NCBI RefSeq assembly: GCF_024347455.1
Contig: NZ_AP025484.1
Location: 434,001 to 498,000 of the forward strand
Direction of reading: 5' to 3'
DNA length: 64,000 nucleotides
DNA from: Vibrio echinoideorum
GTDB taxonomy: Bacteria > Pseudomonadota > Gammaproteobacteria > Enterobacterales > Vibrionaceae
Made by a program: the position numbers and the translations under genes. This document shows positions 9,119-18,200 of the stretch, one piece after another. How positions within the stretch are numbered: the stretch's first letter is position 1; the number at the start of each line of letters is the position of its first letter. The notes under the pieces were generated by a model. The model was not told the DNA's origin and ran no database searches. It saw only the letters and a program-made list of their open reading frames with translations.

Positions 9119-9152
9119 TTTTGTTCTCTACCTTTATAAATCAAGCGATTAG

Positions 9153-9182
9153 CTGACAATCGTATCTATCTATGGATATATA
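9153..9182 (+). promoter_or_regulatory. Candidate ktrAB promoter
   Basis: CTGACA at 9153-9158 and TATATA at 9177-9182 with an 18-base spacer, about 70 bases upstream of ktrA. A sigma-70 assignment is reasonable by spacing; both boxes deviate slightly from consensus. Confidence 0.45.
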
Positions 9183-9254
9183 GTCGTTTTTTTGTATGAA
9201 GACAATTTAGTTATTTGTTTTCGACGTTACGTAGCTTTGCAAGTGGAGCAATGA

Positions 9255-9914
9255 ATGAGTGACAAACAGTTTGCCGTTATTGGGTTAGGGCGATTTGGCC
9301 TTTCTGTGTGTAAAGAGCTTCAAGATTCAGGAGCTCAAGTTCTTGCTGTTGATATCGACGAAGATAAAGTGAAAGAGGCTGCTGCTTTTGTGTCGCAAGC
9401 GATTGTTGCCAATTGTACCAGTGAAGAAACGGTGGTTGAGCTTAGGTTAGACGATTATGACATGGTCATGGTGTCAATTGGAGCTGATGTTAACGCCAGC
9501 ATCCTGGCTACATTGGTCGTCAAAGAGGCCGGGGCTAAAACGGTTTGGGTAAAGGCCAATGATAAATTTCACGGTAAAATCCTTTCGAAAATAGGTGCTG
9601 ATCATATCATCATGCCGGAACGAGATATGGGAATACGTGTCGCTCGAAAAATGCTAGATAAACGCGTCCTGGAATTCATAGATCTCGGTAGCGACCTAGC
9701 GATGACAGAAATCGTAATAGGACATAAATTCTTAGGAAAACGACTCTGCGATTTAAACCTGTGTAAAGAAGCGGATGTACAAGTCTTGGGCTTTAAGCGC
9801 GGTCCTAACCTAACCAAAGCACCGTCGTTGGATATCAGTTTGGAGATAGGTGATGTCGTTATTATTGCAGGACCGAAAACTCTCTTGGCTCATAAACTCA
9901 AAAACTTATCGTAA
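9255..9914 (+). CDS. ktrA: Potassium uptake regulatory subunit KtrA
   Basis: Cytosolic RCK protein that forms a ring on KtrB and gates K+ uptake in response to nucleotides. It has 219 aa: an N-terminal Rossmann RCK_N domain with VIGLGRFGLSV (GxGxxG) and the acidic residue at AVDIDED, then an RCK_C domain from about residue 135 (MTEIVIGHKFLGKRL). GGAG six bases upstream supports the ATG at 9255. Ten bases separate it from ktrB. The KtrAB system was first characterised in V. alginolyticus as Na+-dependent K+ uptake, and the sequence fits it well. Confidence 0.95.
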   Translation: MSDKQFAVIGLGRFGLSVCKELQDSGAQVLAVDIDEDKVKEAAAFVSQAIVANCTSEETVVELRLDDYDMVMVSIGADVNASILATLVVKEAGAKTVWVKANDKFHGKILSKIGADHIIMPERDMGIRVARKMLDKRVLEFIDLGSDLAMTEIVIGHKFLGKRLCDLNLCKEADVQVLGFKRGPNLTKAPSLDISLEIGDVVIIAGPKTLLAHKLKNLS

Positions 9915-9923
9915 GGTGAGTAT

Positions 9924-11279
9924 ATGAATTCGTTAAAGCGAAGAGGGCTGTTTTACGCTTTAGAGCAAGATAACAAGCGTAAAAAAGGCTCTGAACCTAA
10001 GGTTATCCTGACGAGCTTTCTTGCGGTGCTTATTCCTTCTGCGATATTGCTGACTCTGCCTGTTTTCTCGGTTACAGGATTAAGTTTTACTGATGCATTG
10101 TTTACGGCTACATCAGCGATCAGTGTGACAGGATTAGGCGTGGTCGATACTGGTGAGCATTTCACCTTGTCTGGAAAGATCTTGCTGATGTTTTTGATGC
10201 AAGTTGGTGGCTTGGGGCAGATGACGTTGTCTGCGGTGCTGCTCTACATGTTTGGAGTTCGGCTAAGCTTGAAACAACAAGCGTTGGCGAAGGAAGCGCT
10301 TGGACAAGATCGTAAGGTTAACCTCCGAAAATTAGTCAAGAAGATTATCATCTTTGCATTGGTTGCGGAGTGTCTTGGTTTCGTGTTGCTCTGTTTCCGT
10401 TGGGTTCCTGAAATGGGTTGGGCAACGGGAAGCTTTTATGCGCTTTTTCATGCGATTTCAGCGTTCAATAACGCAGGCTTTGCCCTATTTTCAGACAGTA
10501 TGATGAGTTTTGTCGATGATCCATTGGTGATCTTTACCTTAGCGGGCCTATTCATTTTTGGTGGACTAGGTTTTACGGTGGTTGGCGATCTCTCGAGTAA
10601 TTGGCGTAGAGGATTCAAACACCTTCATCTACACACTAAGATAATGTTAACGGCGACACCGACTTTATTGTTAGTAGGCACAATGATGTTTTGGTTATTG
10701 GAGAGGAATAACTCAACAACGATGGAAGGTTTGTCTATCCAAGGTCAGTGGCTTGCGGCTTTTTTCCAGTCTGCTAGCGCACGTACTGCTAGTTTCAATA
10801 GCGTGGATTTATCGCAGTACACACAACCTGCATTGTTGGTGATGATAGTACTGATGCTGATTGGCGCAGGCTCAACTTCTACAGGGGGCGGAATTAAGGT
10901 ATCGACCTTTGCCGTGGCATTTGTTGCGACCTGGACTTTTCTACGTCAGAAAAAACATGTGGTGATGTTTAAACGTACGGTAACGTGGCAAGCGGTAACA
11001 AAGTCATTGGCCATTATTGTGGTAAGTGGGGCGTTATTAACCACTGCGATGTTTTTGTTAATGCTTACTGAACAAGCGGCGTTTGACCGAGTTATGTTTG
11101 AAGTGATTTCTGCTTTTGCAACGGTTGGGCTAACAGCTAATCTTTCTGAACCTGGGAAATACATCATGATTGTCGTGATGGTAATAGGGCGGATTGGTCC
11201 TTTGACTTTAGCTTATATGTTAGCTCGTCCAGAACCGTCCTTATTGAAATACCCAGGAGATACTGTGTTAACGGGTTAA
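9924..11279 (+). CDS. ktrB: Potassium uptake channel subunit KtrB
   Basis: Membrane K+ translocating subunit of the Trk/Ktr/HKT superfamily, 451 aa, with four repeated M1-P-M2 units. The selectivity-loop glycines are visible: ATSAISVTGLGVVDTG (unit 1), HAISAFNNAGFALF (unit 2), SARTASFNSVDL (unit 3) and ISAFATVGLTANLS (unit 4). GAGSTSTGGGIK corresponds to the intramembrane loop that gates the pore. It works with KtrA, encoded just upstream. Its stop codon lies inside the first unit of a 17-bp tandem duplication (11266-11299). Confidence 0.95.
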   Translation: MNSLKRRGLFYALEQDNKRKKGSEPKVILTSFLAVLIPSAILLTLPVFSVTGLSFTDALFTATSAISVTGLGVVDTGEHFTLSGKILLMFLMQVGGLGQMTLSAVLLYMFGVRLSLKQQALAKEALGQDRKVNLRKLVKKIIIFALVAECLGFVLLCFRWVPEMGWATGSFYALFHAISAFNNAGFALFSDSMMSFVDDPLVIFTLAGLFIFGGLGFTVVGDLSSNWRRGFKHLHLHTKIMLTATPTLLLVGTMMFWLLERNNSTTMEGLSIQGQWLAAFFQSASARTASFNSVDLSQYTQPALLVMIVLMLIGAGSTSTGGGIKVSTFAVAFVATWTFLRQKKHVVMFKRTVTWQAVTKSLAIIVVSGALLTTAMFLLMLTEQAAFDRVMFEVISAFATVGLTANLSEPGKYIMIVVMVIGRIGPLTLAYMLARPEPSLLKYPGDTVLTG

Positions 11280-11299
11280 TAATGTTAACAGGCTAATAA
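11266..11299 (+). repeat. 17-bp tandem duplication at the ktrB stop
   Basis: TGTTAACGGGTTAATAA (11266-11282) is followed head-to-tail by TGTTAACAGGCTAATAA (11283-11299), 15 of 17 identical. The ktrB stop codon TAA (11277-11279) is in the first copy. Confidence 0.8.
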
Positions 11300-11319
11300 A
11301 CAAAGTTTTGTTAGTAATA

Positions 11320-11348
11320 AAAAAGCCAGCGATCTGCTGGCTTTGTTG
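11320..11348. terminator. Terminator between ktrB and msrAB
   Basis: AAAGCCAGC / GCTGGCTTT stem with a five-base loop. The minus-strand reading is followed by TTTTTT, so it is the stronger terminator for msrAB; the plus-strand reading (CTTTGTTGTTT) may also stop ktrB transcripts. Confidence 0.85.
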
Positions 11349-11376
11349 TTTATGCTTGGATTTTATGCAGAGCTAT

Positions 11377-12519
11377 TTAACCCTCAAACATTTCCACGTA
11401 TTCCTCATAACCTTGTTCTGCTAATTTATCGGCAGGGACAAAACGCATAGCAGCTGAGTTCATGCAGTAGCGTAAACCTGTTGGTTTTGGACCATCTTTA
11501 AATACATGCCCTAGGTGAGAGTCACCAAATTTACTACGAACCTCTGTTCTTGGGTAAAGCAGCTTGTAGTCAGTAGTCGTTACGACATAAGCCTCGCTGA
11601 TTGGCTGTGTAAAGCTAGGCCAACCTGTACCTGATTTGTATTTGTCTTTTGAAGAGAATAGAGGCTCACCCGTCACGATATCAACGTAAATACCTTCTTG
11701 TTTGTTATCCCAGTATTTGTTGTCAAACGGACGCTCTGTCGCGTCGTCTTGTGTGACATCGTATTGCAGTGAAGTTAGAGAAGCTTTGATCTCTGCATCA
11801 GACGGCTTGCTGTATGTCTTAGCATTAGCTGTCGCATTTTTGCCATCGATGATCTGACGGATGGTTTGCGGGTTTTCTTTTCTATCATCGCCGAAGATTT
11901 TATCTAGGTACTGATCACGACCAGAAGCGTAGCGGTAGTAGTTATAACGAACCTTGCTCTTCTTGTAATAATCTTGATGGTAATCTTCCGCTGGCCAGAA
12001 TTTTTCAAATTCAATCAGTTCTGTTTTTAGTGGTTCACCAAAGATCTGAGCTTTGTCGATCTCCATCATGAAGTTTTGAGCGACGTCTTTTTGCTCTTGG
12101 TTATGATAGAAAATAGCAGGTCGATATTGTGGACCTCTATCAACGAATGAACCCTTGTCATCAGTTGGGTCGATATGTCTGAAGAATTGGTCAAGCACCT
12201 GTTCATAGCTAACCACATCAGGGTTATAAGTCACGTTGATCACTTCGATGTGGCCAGATTTACCCGATGAAACTTGCTTGTAGGTTGGGTTTTCTAATTC
12301 ACCACCAGAATACCCAGAGATAACGTCTGTCACGCCTGTCAGTTTTTCTAGATCGGATTCTGTACACCAAAAACAACCACCAGCCAGTGTCGCGATTTCA
12401 GTTTTACCTGAATTAGCCGTTTTATCCATTGTATTGGCAGTGCCAGTCTGGCTTACAAACAGCGAAATCAGTGGCAGTGCAACCACGAGTGATACCAATA
12501 TTTTAGATAATTTATTCAT
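11377..12519 (-). CDS. msrAB: Exported methionine sulfoxide reductase A/B fusion (MsrAB)
   Basis: Repairs oxidised methionine, reducing S-sulfoxides (MsrA half) and R-sulfoxides (MsrB half). It has 380 aa. Residues 1-28 look like a signal peptide or anchor, so it should act in the periplasm. MsrA starts near residue 40 with GGCFWC (C49 nucleophile, C52). MsrB runs from about 240, with catalytic Cys in RYCMNS (C352). Two features of the MsrB half are unusual for the textbook enzyme: it lacks the CxxC zinc pairs, and the place of the resolving Cys (SGTGWPSF) is Thr. Such single-Cys MsrBs exist and rely on another reductant. No thioredoxin-like N-terminal module is present, unlike Neisseria PilB. 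GAGGT precedes the ATG. Confidence 0.93.
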   Translation of the reverse strand: MNKLSKILVSLVVALPLISLFVSQTGTANTMDKTANSGKTEIATLAGGCFWCTESDLEKLTGVTDVISGYSGGELENPTYKQVSSGKSGHIEVINVTYNPDVVSYEQVLDQFFRHIDPTDDKGSFVDRGPQYRPAIFYHNQEQKDVAQNFMMEIDKAQIFGEPLKTELIEFEKFWPAEDYHQDYYKKSKVRYNYYRYASGRDQYLDKIFGDDRKENPQTIRQIIDGKNATANAKTYSKPSDAEIKASLTSLQYDVTQDDATERPFDNKYWDNKQEGIYVDIVTGEPLFSSKDKYKSGTGWPSFTQPISEAYVVTTTDYKLLYPRTEVRSKFGDSHLGHVFKDGPKPTGLRYCMNSAAMRFVPADKLAEQGYEEYVEMFEG

Positions 12520-12717
12520 AGATACCTCATCTTGACGTTTTTCTCATTCGATTTTGAATGTACGAATAGAGACAGGTTTTAGATGGAAAAAATTGCATTA
12601 TTCACAAAAAAATATGTCATTGAGAAAATCTTGCTCATAAATGCCGCCAGTAGTAGGGTGTAGGCATTAATATAAATAATAGATAATGATGACGTTTACG
12701 TACATCTAAGGAACAGC

Positions 12718-13116
12718 ATGCAAGCAGAAGTTAAATGGGTCGAAGGCTTTAAATTTCTAGGTCAATCTCAATCAGGCCATTCTGTCGTTATGGATGGAAG
12801 TGGTGGTGCTACCGCGCCAAGCCCTATGGAAATGGTGTTAATGGCTGCTGGTGGTTGTAGCTCTGTTGATGTAGTTGATGGCTTGAAATCTGCTGGTCAG
12901 AACATCACGGGTTGTAATACAAAACTAGAAACGACACGTCGTGAAACCGCGCCAAAAATCTTTACCGTGATTAATATTCATTTTGAAGTGTCTGGTGACA
13001 ACCTTGACCCTGAGCTAGTAGCTAAAGTATGTGCTGATTCATTAGAGAAGTATTGTTCAGTATGCCTGATGCTGGGTGCTGGCGTAGAGATGACCCACAG
13101 CTGGGAAATCGTCTAG
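12718..13116 (+). CDS. OsmC-family protein (YhfA-like)
   Basis: A 132-aa cytosolic protein of the OsmC/Ohr superfamily, closest in form to E. coli YhfA. The two conserved cysteines of the family are present, in MAAGGCSSVDVV (helix) and in KYCSVCLML, and the N-terminal beta segment is VKWVEGFKFLG. Ohr/OsmC members reduce organic hydroperoxides; the YhfA branch has no proven substrate. AAGGA precedes the ATG. It is divergent from msrAB, which also protects against oxidative damage, but co-regulation is only a guess. Confidence 0.88.
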   Translation: MQAEVKWVEGFKFLGQSQSGHSVVMDGSGGATAPSPMEMVLMAAGGCSSVDVVDGLKSAGQNITGCNTKLETTRRETAPKIFTVINIHFEVSGDNLDPELVAKVCADSLEKYCSVCLMLGAGVEMTHSWEIV

Positions 13117-13202
13117 TCTTCTGATTGTATAGCTTGGCGTTAGGCTGTTTTTTACGGCTTACGGGTTAAAGTTTACGAATTATGGACAAAGACAGATAAA
13201 GA

Positions 13203-13236
13203 AAAGGGCGGAGTACTTGAAAGTGCTCCGCCCTTA
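13203..13236. terminator. Bidirectional terminator between the osmC-like gene and ompA
   Basis: Long GC-rich hairpin, AAGGGCGGAG... / ...CTCCGCCCTT, with T-rich sequence on both outer sides. It serves both convergent genes. Confidence 0.85.
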
Positions 13237-13281
13237 TTATTTCAGTTATTGTCGAGAGATCTTAGTTACTGTAGATAGCTT

Positions 13282-14349
13282 TTATTGAGCAGTTTCTACG
13301 ATAACTTCTTCAACTTGTACTTCTTGCTGGTATTCAAAACCAGGAATAGTTGCGTCAACACGACGGTTTTGAGAACGGCCTTCTGCAGTATCGTTTGTTG
13401 CAATAGGGTTCTCTTCACCTTCACCAGACGCTGAAATGCGGTCTGCTTCAATGCCTTGCTCTTCGATGTATGCTGCTACAGCTGCTGCACGCTTCTTAGA
13501 GATCATCATGTTGTATTCAGCTGCGCCTGTCGAGTCAGTGTGACCAACAACATCAACTGACGATTGAGGATGAGCTTTAAGTACTTCAACTAATGGCATT
13601 AGCGCAATTTTACCATCTGTAGACAGTTCAGTACTGTTAGTCGCGAACATTTCTTGAGAGTAGCTCTCTGTTTGCGCTTTAGTCACAACAACGGTTGTCT
13701 TCTCTTCAACAACAACTGCTGGCTCTGTGATTGGCTCAGATGGCGCTTGTGTTACTGCTACCGCAGAAGCTGTAGCCGCCGCTGACGCTGTTGTGTTACC
13801 TGTACCGAAGTTGTAGCTAACACCAACAGACAGTAGATTTGAGTTTAAGTCTTGAACGTAGTTGTCGTCGAAATCATCAAAGTATTGATATTCAACACGC
13901 AGTGCCCAATCAGAAGATAGTTGCTTCTCTACACCGATACCAGCAGAAAGAACAACGTCGTCTTCACCACCGTGTGAAATGTAAGCAGGACCTGCTTTGA
14001 AGAATACGTCAAACTCTTGTTGCACTGGCAGGCGGTACATTGGCGTTAGTGATATGGCGATTAGAGGGTCGCTGAATGCTGCTGTTGAACCATTCTTAGA
14101 AAAGCTTGTTTTATAATCACCTAAGAAATCAGAGCTTAACTCGATACCAAGTCTGTCAGTGAAGTTATAACCAGAGTAAATACCGGCACCAATTGCATCA
14201 TCATCACATTTAGCACCGCTTACACATGCGCTGTCTAGCCAGCCCACGCCCACTTTAGCACCAACGTAAGTAGTTGCAGCAATAGAAGGAGTTGCTGCTA
14301 GGCCTGAAGCCGCAACAATAGCACACATGATTTTTGACAGTCTTTTCAT
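13282..14349 (-). CDS. ompA: OmpA-family outer membrane protein
   Basis: Outer-membrane beta-barrel tied to peptidoglycan, 355 aa. Residues 1-24 are a signal peptide (ending SIA-A). An eight-strand barrel runs to about residue 182, ending in the typical aromatic strand VGVSYNF. A low-complexity Ala/Val/Pro/Glu linker (ASAAATASAVAV... VVVEEKTTVVV) follows. The C-terminal OmpA domain is at about 225-335, with peptidoglycan-binding VVGHTDSTG and the NRRVD motif. AAGGAT precedes the ATG. The leader contains a nested hairpin (see 14382-14456); ompA leaders are classic sRNA targets. It may be one of several OmpA paralogues, so the symbol marks the family. Confidence 0.9.
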   Translation of the reverse strand: MKRLSKIMCAIVAASGLAATPSIAATTYVGAKVGVGWLDSACVSGAKCDDDAIGAGIYSGYNFTDRLGIELSSDFLGDYKTSFSKNGSTAAFSDPLIAISLTPMYRLPVQQEFDVFFKAGPAYISHGGEDDVVLSAGIGVEKQLSSDWALRVEYQYFDDFDDNYVQDLNSNLLSVGVSYNFGTGNTTASAAATASAVAVTQAPSEPITEPAVVVEEKTTVVVTKAQTESYSQEMFATNSTELSTDGKIALMPLVEVLKAHPQSSVDVVGHTDSTGAAEYNMMISKKRAAAVAAYIEEQGIEADRISASGEGEENPIATNDTAEGRSQNRRVDATIPGFEYQQEVQVEEVIVETAQ

Positions 14350-14381
14350 AATCTTATCCTTGGATTAACTCTTATTGTTAT

Positions 14382-14456
14382 CTGAACCTACCAGGAAAAC
14401 GATTACTTATTGGGTATGACACTGCTTACAATAAGTAAATCAAGGCGTTGGTTCAG
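14382..14456 (-). promoter_or_regulatory. Nested hairpin in the ompA leader
   Basis: Outer arms CTGAACC (14382-14388) and GGTTCAG (14450-14456) are perfectly complementary. Inside them, GATTACTTATTG (14401-14412) pairs with CAATAAGTAAATC (14429-14441) with one bulge. No T-run follows, so it is not a terminator. It lies 33-107 bases upstream of the ATG and would be part of the transcript if the promoter is further upstream. Confidence 0.55.
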
Positions 14457-14685
14457 CTGGATCTATTTTTTACTTAGTACTTATATTGTTAATCTGATTG
14501 CGTATTGTAGTCAATGAAATTGTTAAAAATTATATATTTAAGGTGCTATTTACTGTTTTATTTGTCAATAATATGTTGTCTTAAATGTTGGAATCGGATG
14601 AACCTCGTATCACCGACGTAGTTTTACAAGGTTTTGGTGTTGTTTTTTTATACAGAGTGCAGATTTATTGAGCTGGCTTATAGGT

Positions 14686-15504
14686 TTATGGGCGCTCACC
14701 TGCAATTAAACGTTTTTCAATATCGGCAATGACACCTGGTAGATCTGCAATAGTATCGATCAAATAGTGCGGGTTTGACCTATTTAGCTTCACACTTGCT
14801 TTCTCTCGTGCTGTTTGAAGTGTTGCTTCTTCTGCATCCAAATATTCTTGGTACGTCAAGCCAGCTTCGTTACCTGATAGAACAAGGCCAACTGTCCACA
14901 TGCCTGCGTTATGACCTTCTTCAATACCGGGTGCTGCGTCATCCACTTTCACACACGCTGCAACGTTAGTTACGCCCAAATCAATCACGTTTTTAAGTGC
15001 CATGAATGGAGCAGGGCGACCACCTTGCGGTAAGTCATCAGTTGCTACTACGTTATCAGGAAGGTAACCGTAATCAGCGGCTGCAGGAATTAAAACATCC
15101 ATCACTTCTCGTGGGTAACCAGAACAAGAGCCTATTTTTACGTTCTTCTCTTTTAAGTTATTTACAACTTCAATCGCGTTTAAAATTGGTGCTGCGTGGT
15201 CTGCTACTTTCGCTTTCTGAAGAGGCATAAATGCCGCGTAGATCGCATCAACGTCTTCACTGGTCATCGAGCGTCCGAATTGAGCATTCCAACGAGCGTT
15301 AACAACTGGGATTCGACCGACCGCTTGGATGTGGTCCCATTTGCCAATACCCATAGGTTCACGTGCTTCTGCTAGGTCGATATCAAAGTCGAAACCTTGC
15401 TTGAATGCTTCAACAAAAATACTGGTTGGAGCAAATGAGCCAAAATCAACGATAGTGCCAGCCCAGTCAAAGATAACCGCTTGGATAGGTGATGTCGTGT
15501 TCAT
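14686..15504 (-). CDS. phnX: Phosphonoacetaldehyde hydrolase (phosphonatase)
   Basis: Cleaves the C-P bond of phosphonoacetaldehyde to acetaldehyde and phosphate; cytosolic HAD-superfamily enzyme, 272 aa. The HAD nucleophile motif is [11 protein letters not shown] (D13 in this numbering). The cap-domain lysine that forms the Schiff base is in MGIGKWDHI (about residue 54). [10 protein letters not shown] is motif II, and [14 protein letters not shown] carries the metal-binding acids. It is the last gene of the minus-strand phnW-pbfA-phnX operon. The product phosphate and acetaldehyde enter central metabolism. Confidence 0.97.
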   Translation of the reverse strand: MNTTSPIQAVIFDWAGTIVDFGSFAPTSIFVEAFKQGFDFDIDLAEAREPMGIGKWDHIQAVGRIPVVNARWNAQFGRSMTSEDVDAIYAAFMPLQKAKVADHAAPILNAIEVVNNLKEKNVKIGSCSGYPREVMDVLIPAAADYGYLPDNVVATDDLPQGGRPAPFMALKNVIDLGVTNVAACVKVDDAAPGIEEGHNAGMWTVGLVLSGNEAGLTYQEYLDAEEATLQTAREKASVKLNRSNPHYLIDTIADLPGVIADIEKRLIAGERP

Positions 15505-15523
15505 AGTAGTGTCCTATTTTTTT

Positions 15524-15548
15524 CTCCCAATTCAGGTAGTTCTGGGAG
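15524..15548 (-). other. Intercistronic hairpin between pbfA and phnX
   Basis: CTCCCA and TGGGAG form a six-base stem around a 13-base loop. On the minus strand it precedes an A-rich stretch and the phnX ribosome binding region, so it is not a terminator; it could tune phnX translation or mRNA stability. Confidence 0.4.
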
Positions 15549-15615
15549 ATGAATAATTGTTTTAGGTTATTGGTTGCTTGAAATTATTGCTTCAAGGCAT
15601 GCTTTCAACGGTGGT

Positions 15616-17073
15616 TCAAAGGTATTCAAAGTCTTTGCTGACTTTGGCTATCGCTTTTTCGAATACAGACAGAGCGACTTCTAGCTCGCTACGGCTGATA
15701 ATCAATGGTGGGCTCAACTGAATCACGTTACCTTGTGACACCTTAAAGCTCAGGCCATCGTTCAGACATTGATAAAGTACTGCTTCTGCTTCATCGAAAG
15801 CTCGGGTCTTAGTGATATGGTCGGTGACCAACTCCACGGCCCAAAGCAGGCCGATGCCGCGAACGTCACCAATAACTGGGTATTTCTCTTTCATTTGAAG
15901 CAGTTGTTCACGCACGAATACGCTGTCTGCTTGCACTTTTTCAAGTAGATTTTCTTGCTCAATCACTTCCATGGTCGCGAGTGCTGCTGCACAGCCAATT
16001 GGGCTTTTCTCATGGGTGTAGTGCCCAAGAGATACCTGCGCTGCTGTGTTGTATTTGTCTTTGGTGACCATGGCTGCAATTGGAACCAAGCCGCCGCCAA
16101 AGCCTTTACCGATACATAGGATGTCAGGTTCGATATCAAACGCTTGGTGAGTAAACCATTCACCGCTACGACCCATGCCATTTGGGATGTCATCAATGAT
16201 CAACATGACGTTATGTTTGTCACAGATCTCACGGATACGTTTCCAATAAGCTTTGCTTGGCACTTGAACGTCCGTATTACGAACAGCTTCGGCAATGAAG
16301 GCACCGATGCCACCTTCTTTTTCAATGACGTACTCAAGGTAATCGGCATAGTGCACATCACATGCAGTTTCATTGTCATCGCTTGCGCTATTTCCACTTA
16401 ACGGAAAACTATCGCGAAGCGAAAAAGAGTCACGAAGCGGGAAAGCACCACGATAAGAGACTGCCGGAGGAATACGTTCTACGCCTGCCATTAACGGCCC
16501 CATACCTTCGCGGAAGCAAGCTTCACCACCGACAGAAATCGCATCGAGTGACGCACCATGGAATGAATCCCACAATGAAACGACTTTGAAGTTGTTGGTG
16601 ACATGTCGCGCTAATTTGAGAGCCATGCCAATCACAGATGTACCTCCGGGAGCAAACAACACGCGATTCAAATCGCCACCACAGATCTGGGTGAGCTTCT
16701 CAGCACACTGAACAGCCGTTTCATTGGTGAAGCGACGCGGTGAAAATGGCAATGACGCCATTTGCTGAGTCACTTTATTAATAATATGTGGGTGGCCATA
16801 ACCTAACTGGTGAACATTGTTCCCGTGAAAGTCCATGTACTTCTTGCCCGTCGCATCTTGAATGTAGATGCCTTCTGCGGCTTCAAGCGTGTCTAGGCAA
16901 GGTGTTGACATCGCTTGATGAAGAAACACGTCAGCATCACGCTTTAACATCGCTTGAGTCGCATCATCGTTTAGCGATTCGTTCCATTTTTTGCGTGCTG
17001 GCGTGGTGTTCACATCGCCTTCGCTTCGAAAGTGCGTTGCCTTTAGATCTGGCTCTTGATTGGTCGTCGTCAT
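15616..17073 (-). CDS. pbfA: (R)-1-hydroxy-2-aminoethylphosphonate ammonia-lyase (PbfA)
   Basis: PLP enzyme of the class III aminotransferase fold, 485 aa, that eliminates ammonia from (R)-1-hydroxy-2-aminoethylphosphonate to give phosphonoacetaldehyde. PbfA was characterised from V. splendidus in exactly this phnW/phnX context. Visible are FAPGGTSVIGMALKLAR (cofactor phosphate loop), FHGASLDAIS, LIIDDIPNGMGRSG and the PLP lysine in CIGKGFGGG. The frame opens at 17088, but the ATG at 17073 overlaps the phnW stop by one base (TAATG), implying coupled translation. Oddity: residues about 206-225 hold a six-residue tandem repeat (FPLRDS, FSLRDS, FPLSG) encoded by 18-bp DNA repeats. Without the operon I would only call it an aminotransferase-family enzyme. 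Confidence 0.88.
   Translation of the reverse strand: MTTTNQEPDLKATHFRSEGDVNTTPARKKWNESLNDDATQAMLKRDADVFLHQAMSTPCLDTLEAAEGIYIQDATGKKYMDFHGNNVHQLGYGHPHIINKVTQQMASLPFSPRRFTNETAVQCAEKLTQICGGDLNRVLFAPGGTSVIGMALKLARHVTNNFKVVSLWDSFHGASLDAISVGGEACFREGMGPLMAGVERIPPAVSYRGAFPLRDSFSLRDSFPLSGNSASDDNETACDVHYADYLEYVIEKEGGIGAFIAEAVRNTDVQVPSKAYWKRIREICDKHNVMLIIDDIPNGMGRSGEWFTHQAFDIEPDILCIGKGFGGGLVPIAAMVTKDKYNTAAQVSLGHYTHEKSPIGCAAALATMEVIEQENLLEKVQADSVFVREQLLQMKEKYPVIGDVRGIGLLWAVELVTDHITKTRAFDEAEAVLYQCLNDGLSFKVSQGNVIQLSPPLIISRSELEVALSVFEKAIAKVSKDFEYL
16402..16445 (-). repeat. 18-bp tandem repeat inside pbfA
   Basis: On the plus strand, CGGAAAACTATCGCGAAG (16402-16419) is followed by CGAAAAAGAGTCACGAAG (16420-16437) and a partial third copy CGGGAAAG. 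The period is six codons, so the frame is kept, and it encodes repeated F-P/S-L-R-D-S. Confidence 0.75.
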
Positions 17074-18176
17074 TATTTGATGTCCCAATACATAGCGTTT
17101 TTCACCGCACCGATGAGGGCTTTAATGTCAGACGGGTAAACCTCACCGATGTTGCCGATACGGAAGCAGTCTGCGTTTGAAACCTTGCCCGGGTAAATCA
17201 CAAAACCTTGTTCTTTCAAACGGTCATAGAATTCCTTGAATTGGTAATCGCTATGAGTTGGAGAGTAGAAAGAGGTGATGATAGGTGAATGAAGCTCATC
17301 ATTAAGCAGTGGTTCAAAGCCAAGAGTTCGCATGCCTGCAACCAATGTGGTTTGATTGGTTTGGTAGCGATTGTGACGAGCTTCGATACCGCCTTCTTGT
17401 TCCAACTCATGCAGAGCTTGGTAAAAAGCACGCACTGTGTGAGTCGGAGAGGTGAAGCGCCATTTACCATGGTTGCTTTCCATGCAGTGCCATTGGTCAA
17501 ACAGGTCAAGGGTTAATGAGCGAGCTTGGCCTTTACATTTCTCAAGTTGCGACTGTTTAGCAATAACAAAGCCGAATCCAGGTACACCTTGAATACACTT
17601 GTTTGCTGAGCTGATCATGTAATCGATACCCAAGTCAGCAATATCCATAGGGATACCGCCAAAACTCGACATCGCATCAAGAATGACGGTTTTGTTGTGC
17701 TGTTTTGCCAATTTGGCAATCTCTTCAATTGGATTCAGCATGCCAGTGGTGGTTTCACAGTGGACAATCGCCACGTGGGTAATGTCTGAATCCATGGCTA
17801 ATGCCGTTTCCATTTCGTTCAAGTCAGGCTGTGATGTTTCACCTGGGGAAACGACATGGCATGGAATGTTTAAATATTCTGCGATTTGAGCAATACGAGC
17901 ACCATACGCACCGTTATCAACCACAAGAAGCTTACCGTTGTTAGAGATAACACTACCAATCGTTGCTTCAACTGAAGCGGTACCGCTGCCTTGCATTAAT
18001 ACGCTTGTGTATCCCGGCTGCTTAGTGGCTAAAGTCACTAGCTTGCTACGAATCACTTCAACAACGTCTTTGTTGTATTCATCATCCCAAGTACACCAGT
18101 CTTTTAGCATCGCTTGGCGGACGGTTTCAGAAGTAGATAGAGGGCCTGGTGTCAGTAGTAAGTATTCGTTTCTCAT
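17073..18176 (-). CDS. phnW: 2-aminoethylphosphonate--pyruvate transaminase
   Basis: Transfers the amino group of 2-aminoethylphosphonate to pyruvate, giving phosphonoacetaldehyde and alanine. PLP-dependent class V aminotransferase fold, 367 aa. The N-terminus [15 protein letters not shown] is characteristic. [14 protein letters not shown] is the cofactor-binding loop, and the PLP lysine is in [17 protein letters not shown] (about residue 195). The frame extends to a TTG at 18182, but the ATG at 18176 gives the standard N-terminus. It is the first gene of the minus-strand phn operon, facing phnS across a regulatory region. Confidence 0.96.
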   Translation of the reverse strand: MRNEYLLLTPGPLSTSETVRQAMLKDWCTWDDEYNKDVVEVIRSKLVTLATKQPGYTSVLMQGSGTASVEATIGSVISNNGKLLVVDNGAYGARIAQIAEYLNIPCHVVSPGETSQPDLNEMETALAMDSDITHVAIVHCETTTGMLNPIEEIAKLAKQHNKTVILDAMSSFGGIPMDIADLGIDYMISSANKCIQGVPGFGFVIAKQSQLEKCKGQARSLTLDLFDQWHCMESNHGKWRFTSPTHTVRAFYQALHELEQEGGIEARHNRYQTNQTTLVAGMRTLGFEPLLNDELHSPIITSFYSPTHSDYQFKEFYDRLKEQGFVIYPGKVSNADCFRIGNIGEVYPSDIKALIGAVKNAMYWDIK

Positions 18177-18200
18177 GTTCAATTCTCGTGATTTTTATTT

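Noticed and set aside
15524..15548. Terminator between pbfA and phnX
   Set aside because: On the transcribed strand the hairpin is followed by A's, not T's.
16144..17180. Several plus-strand open frames across pbfA and phnW
   Set aside because: Antisense shadows of conserved enzymes.
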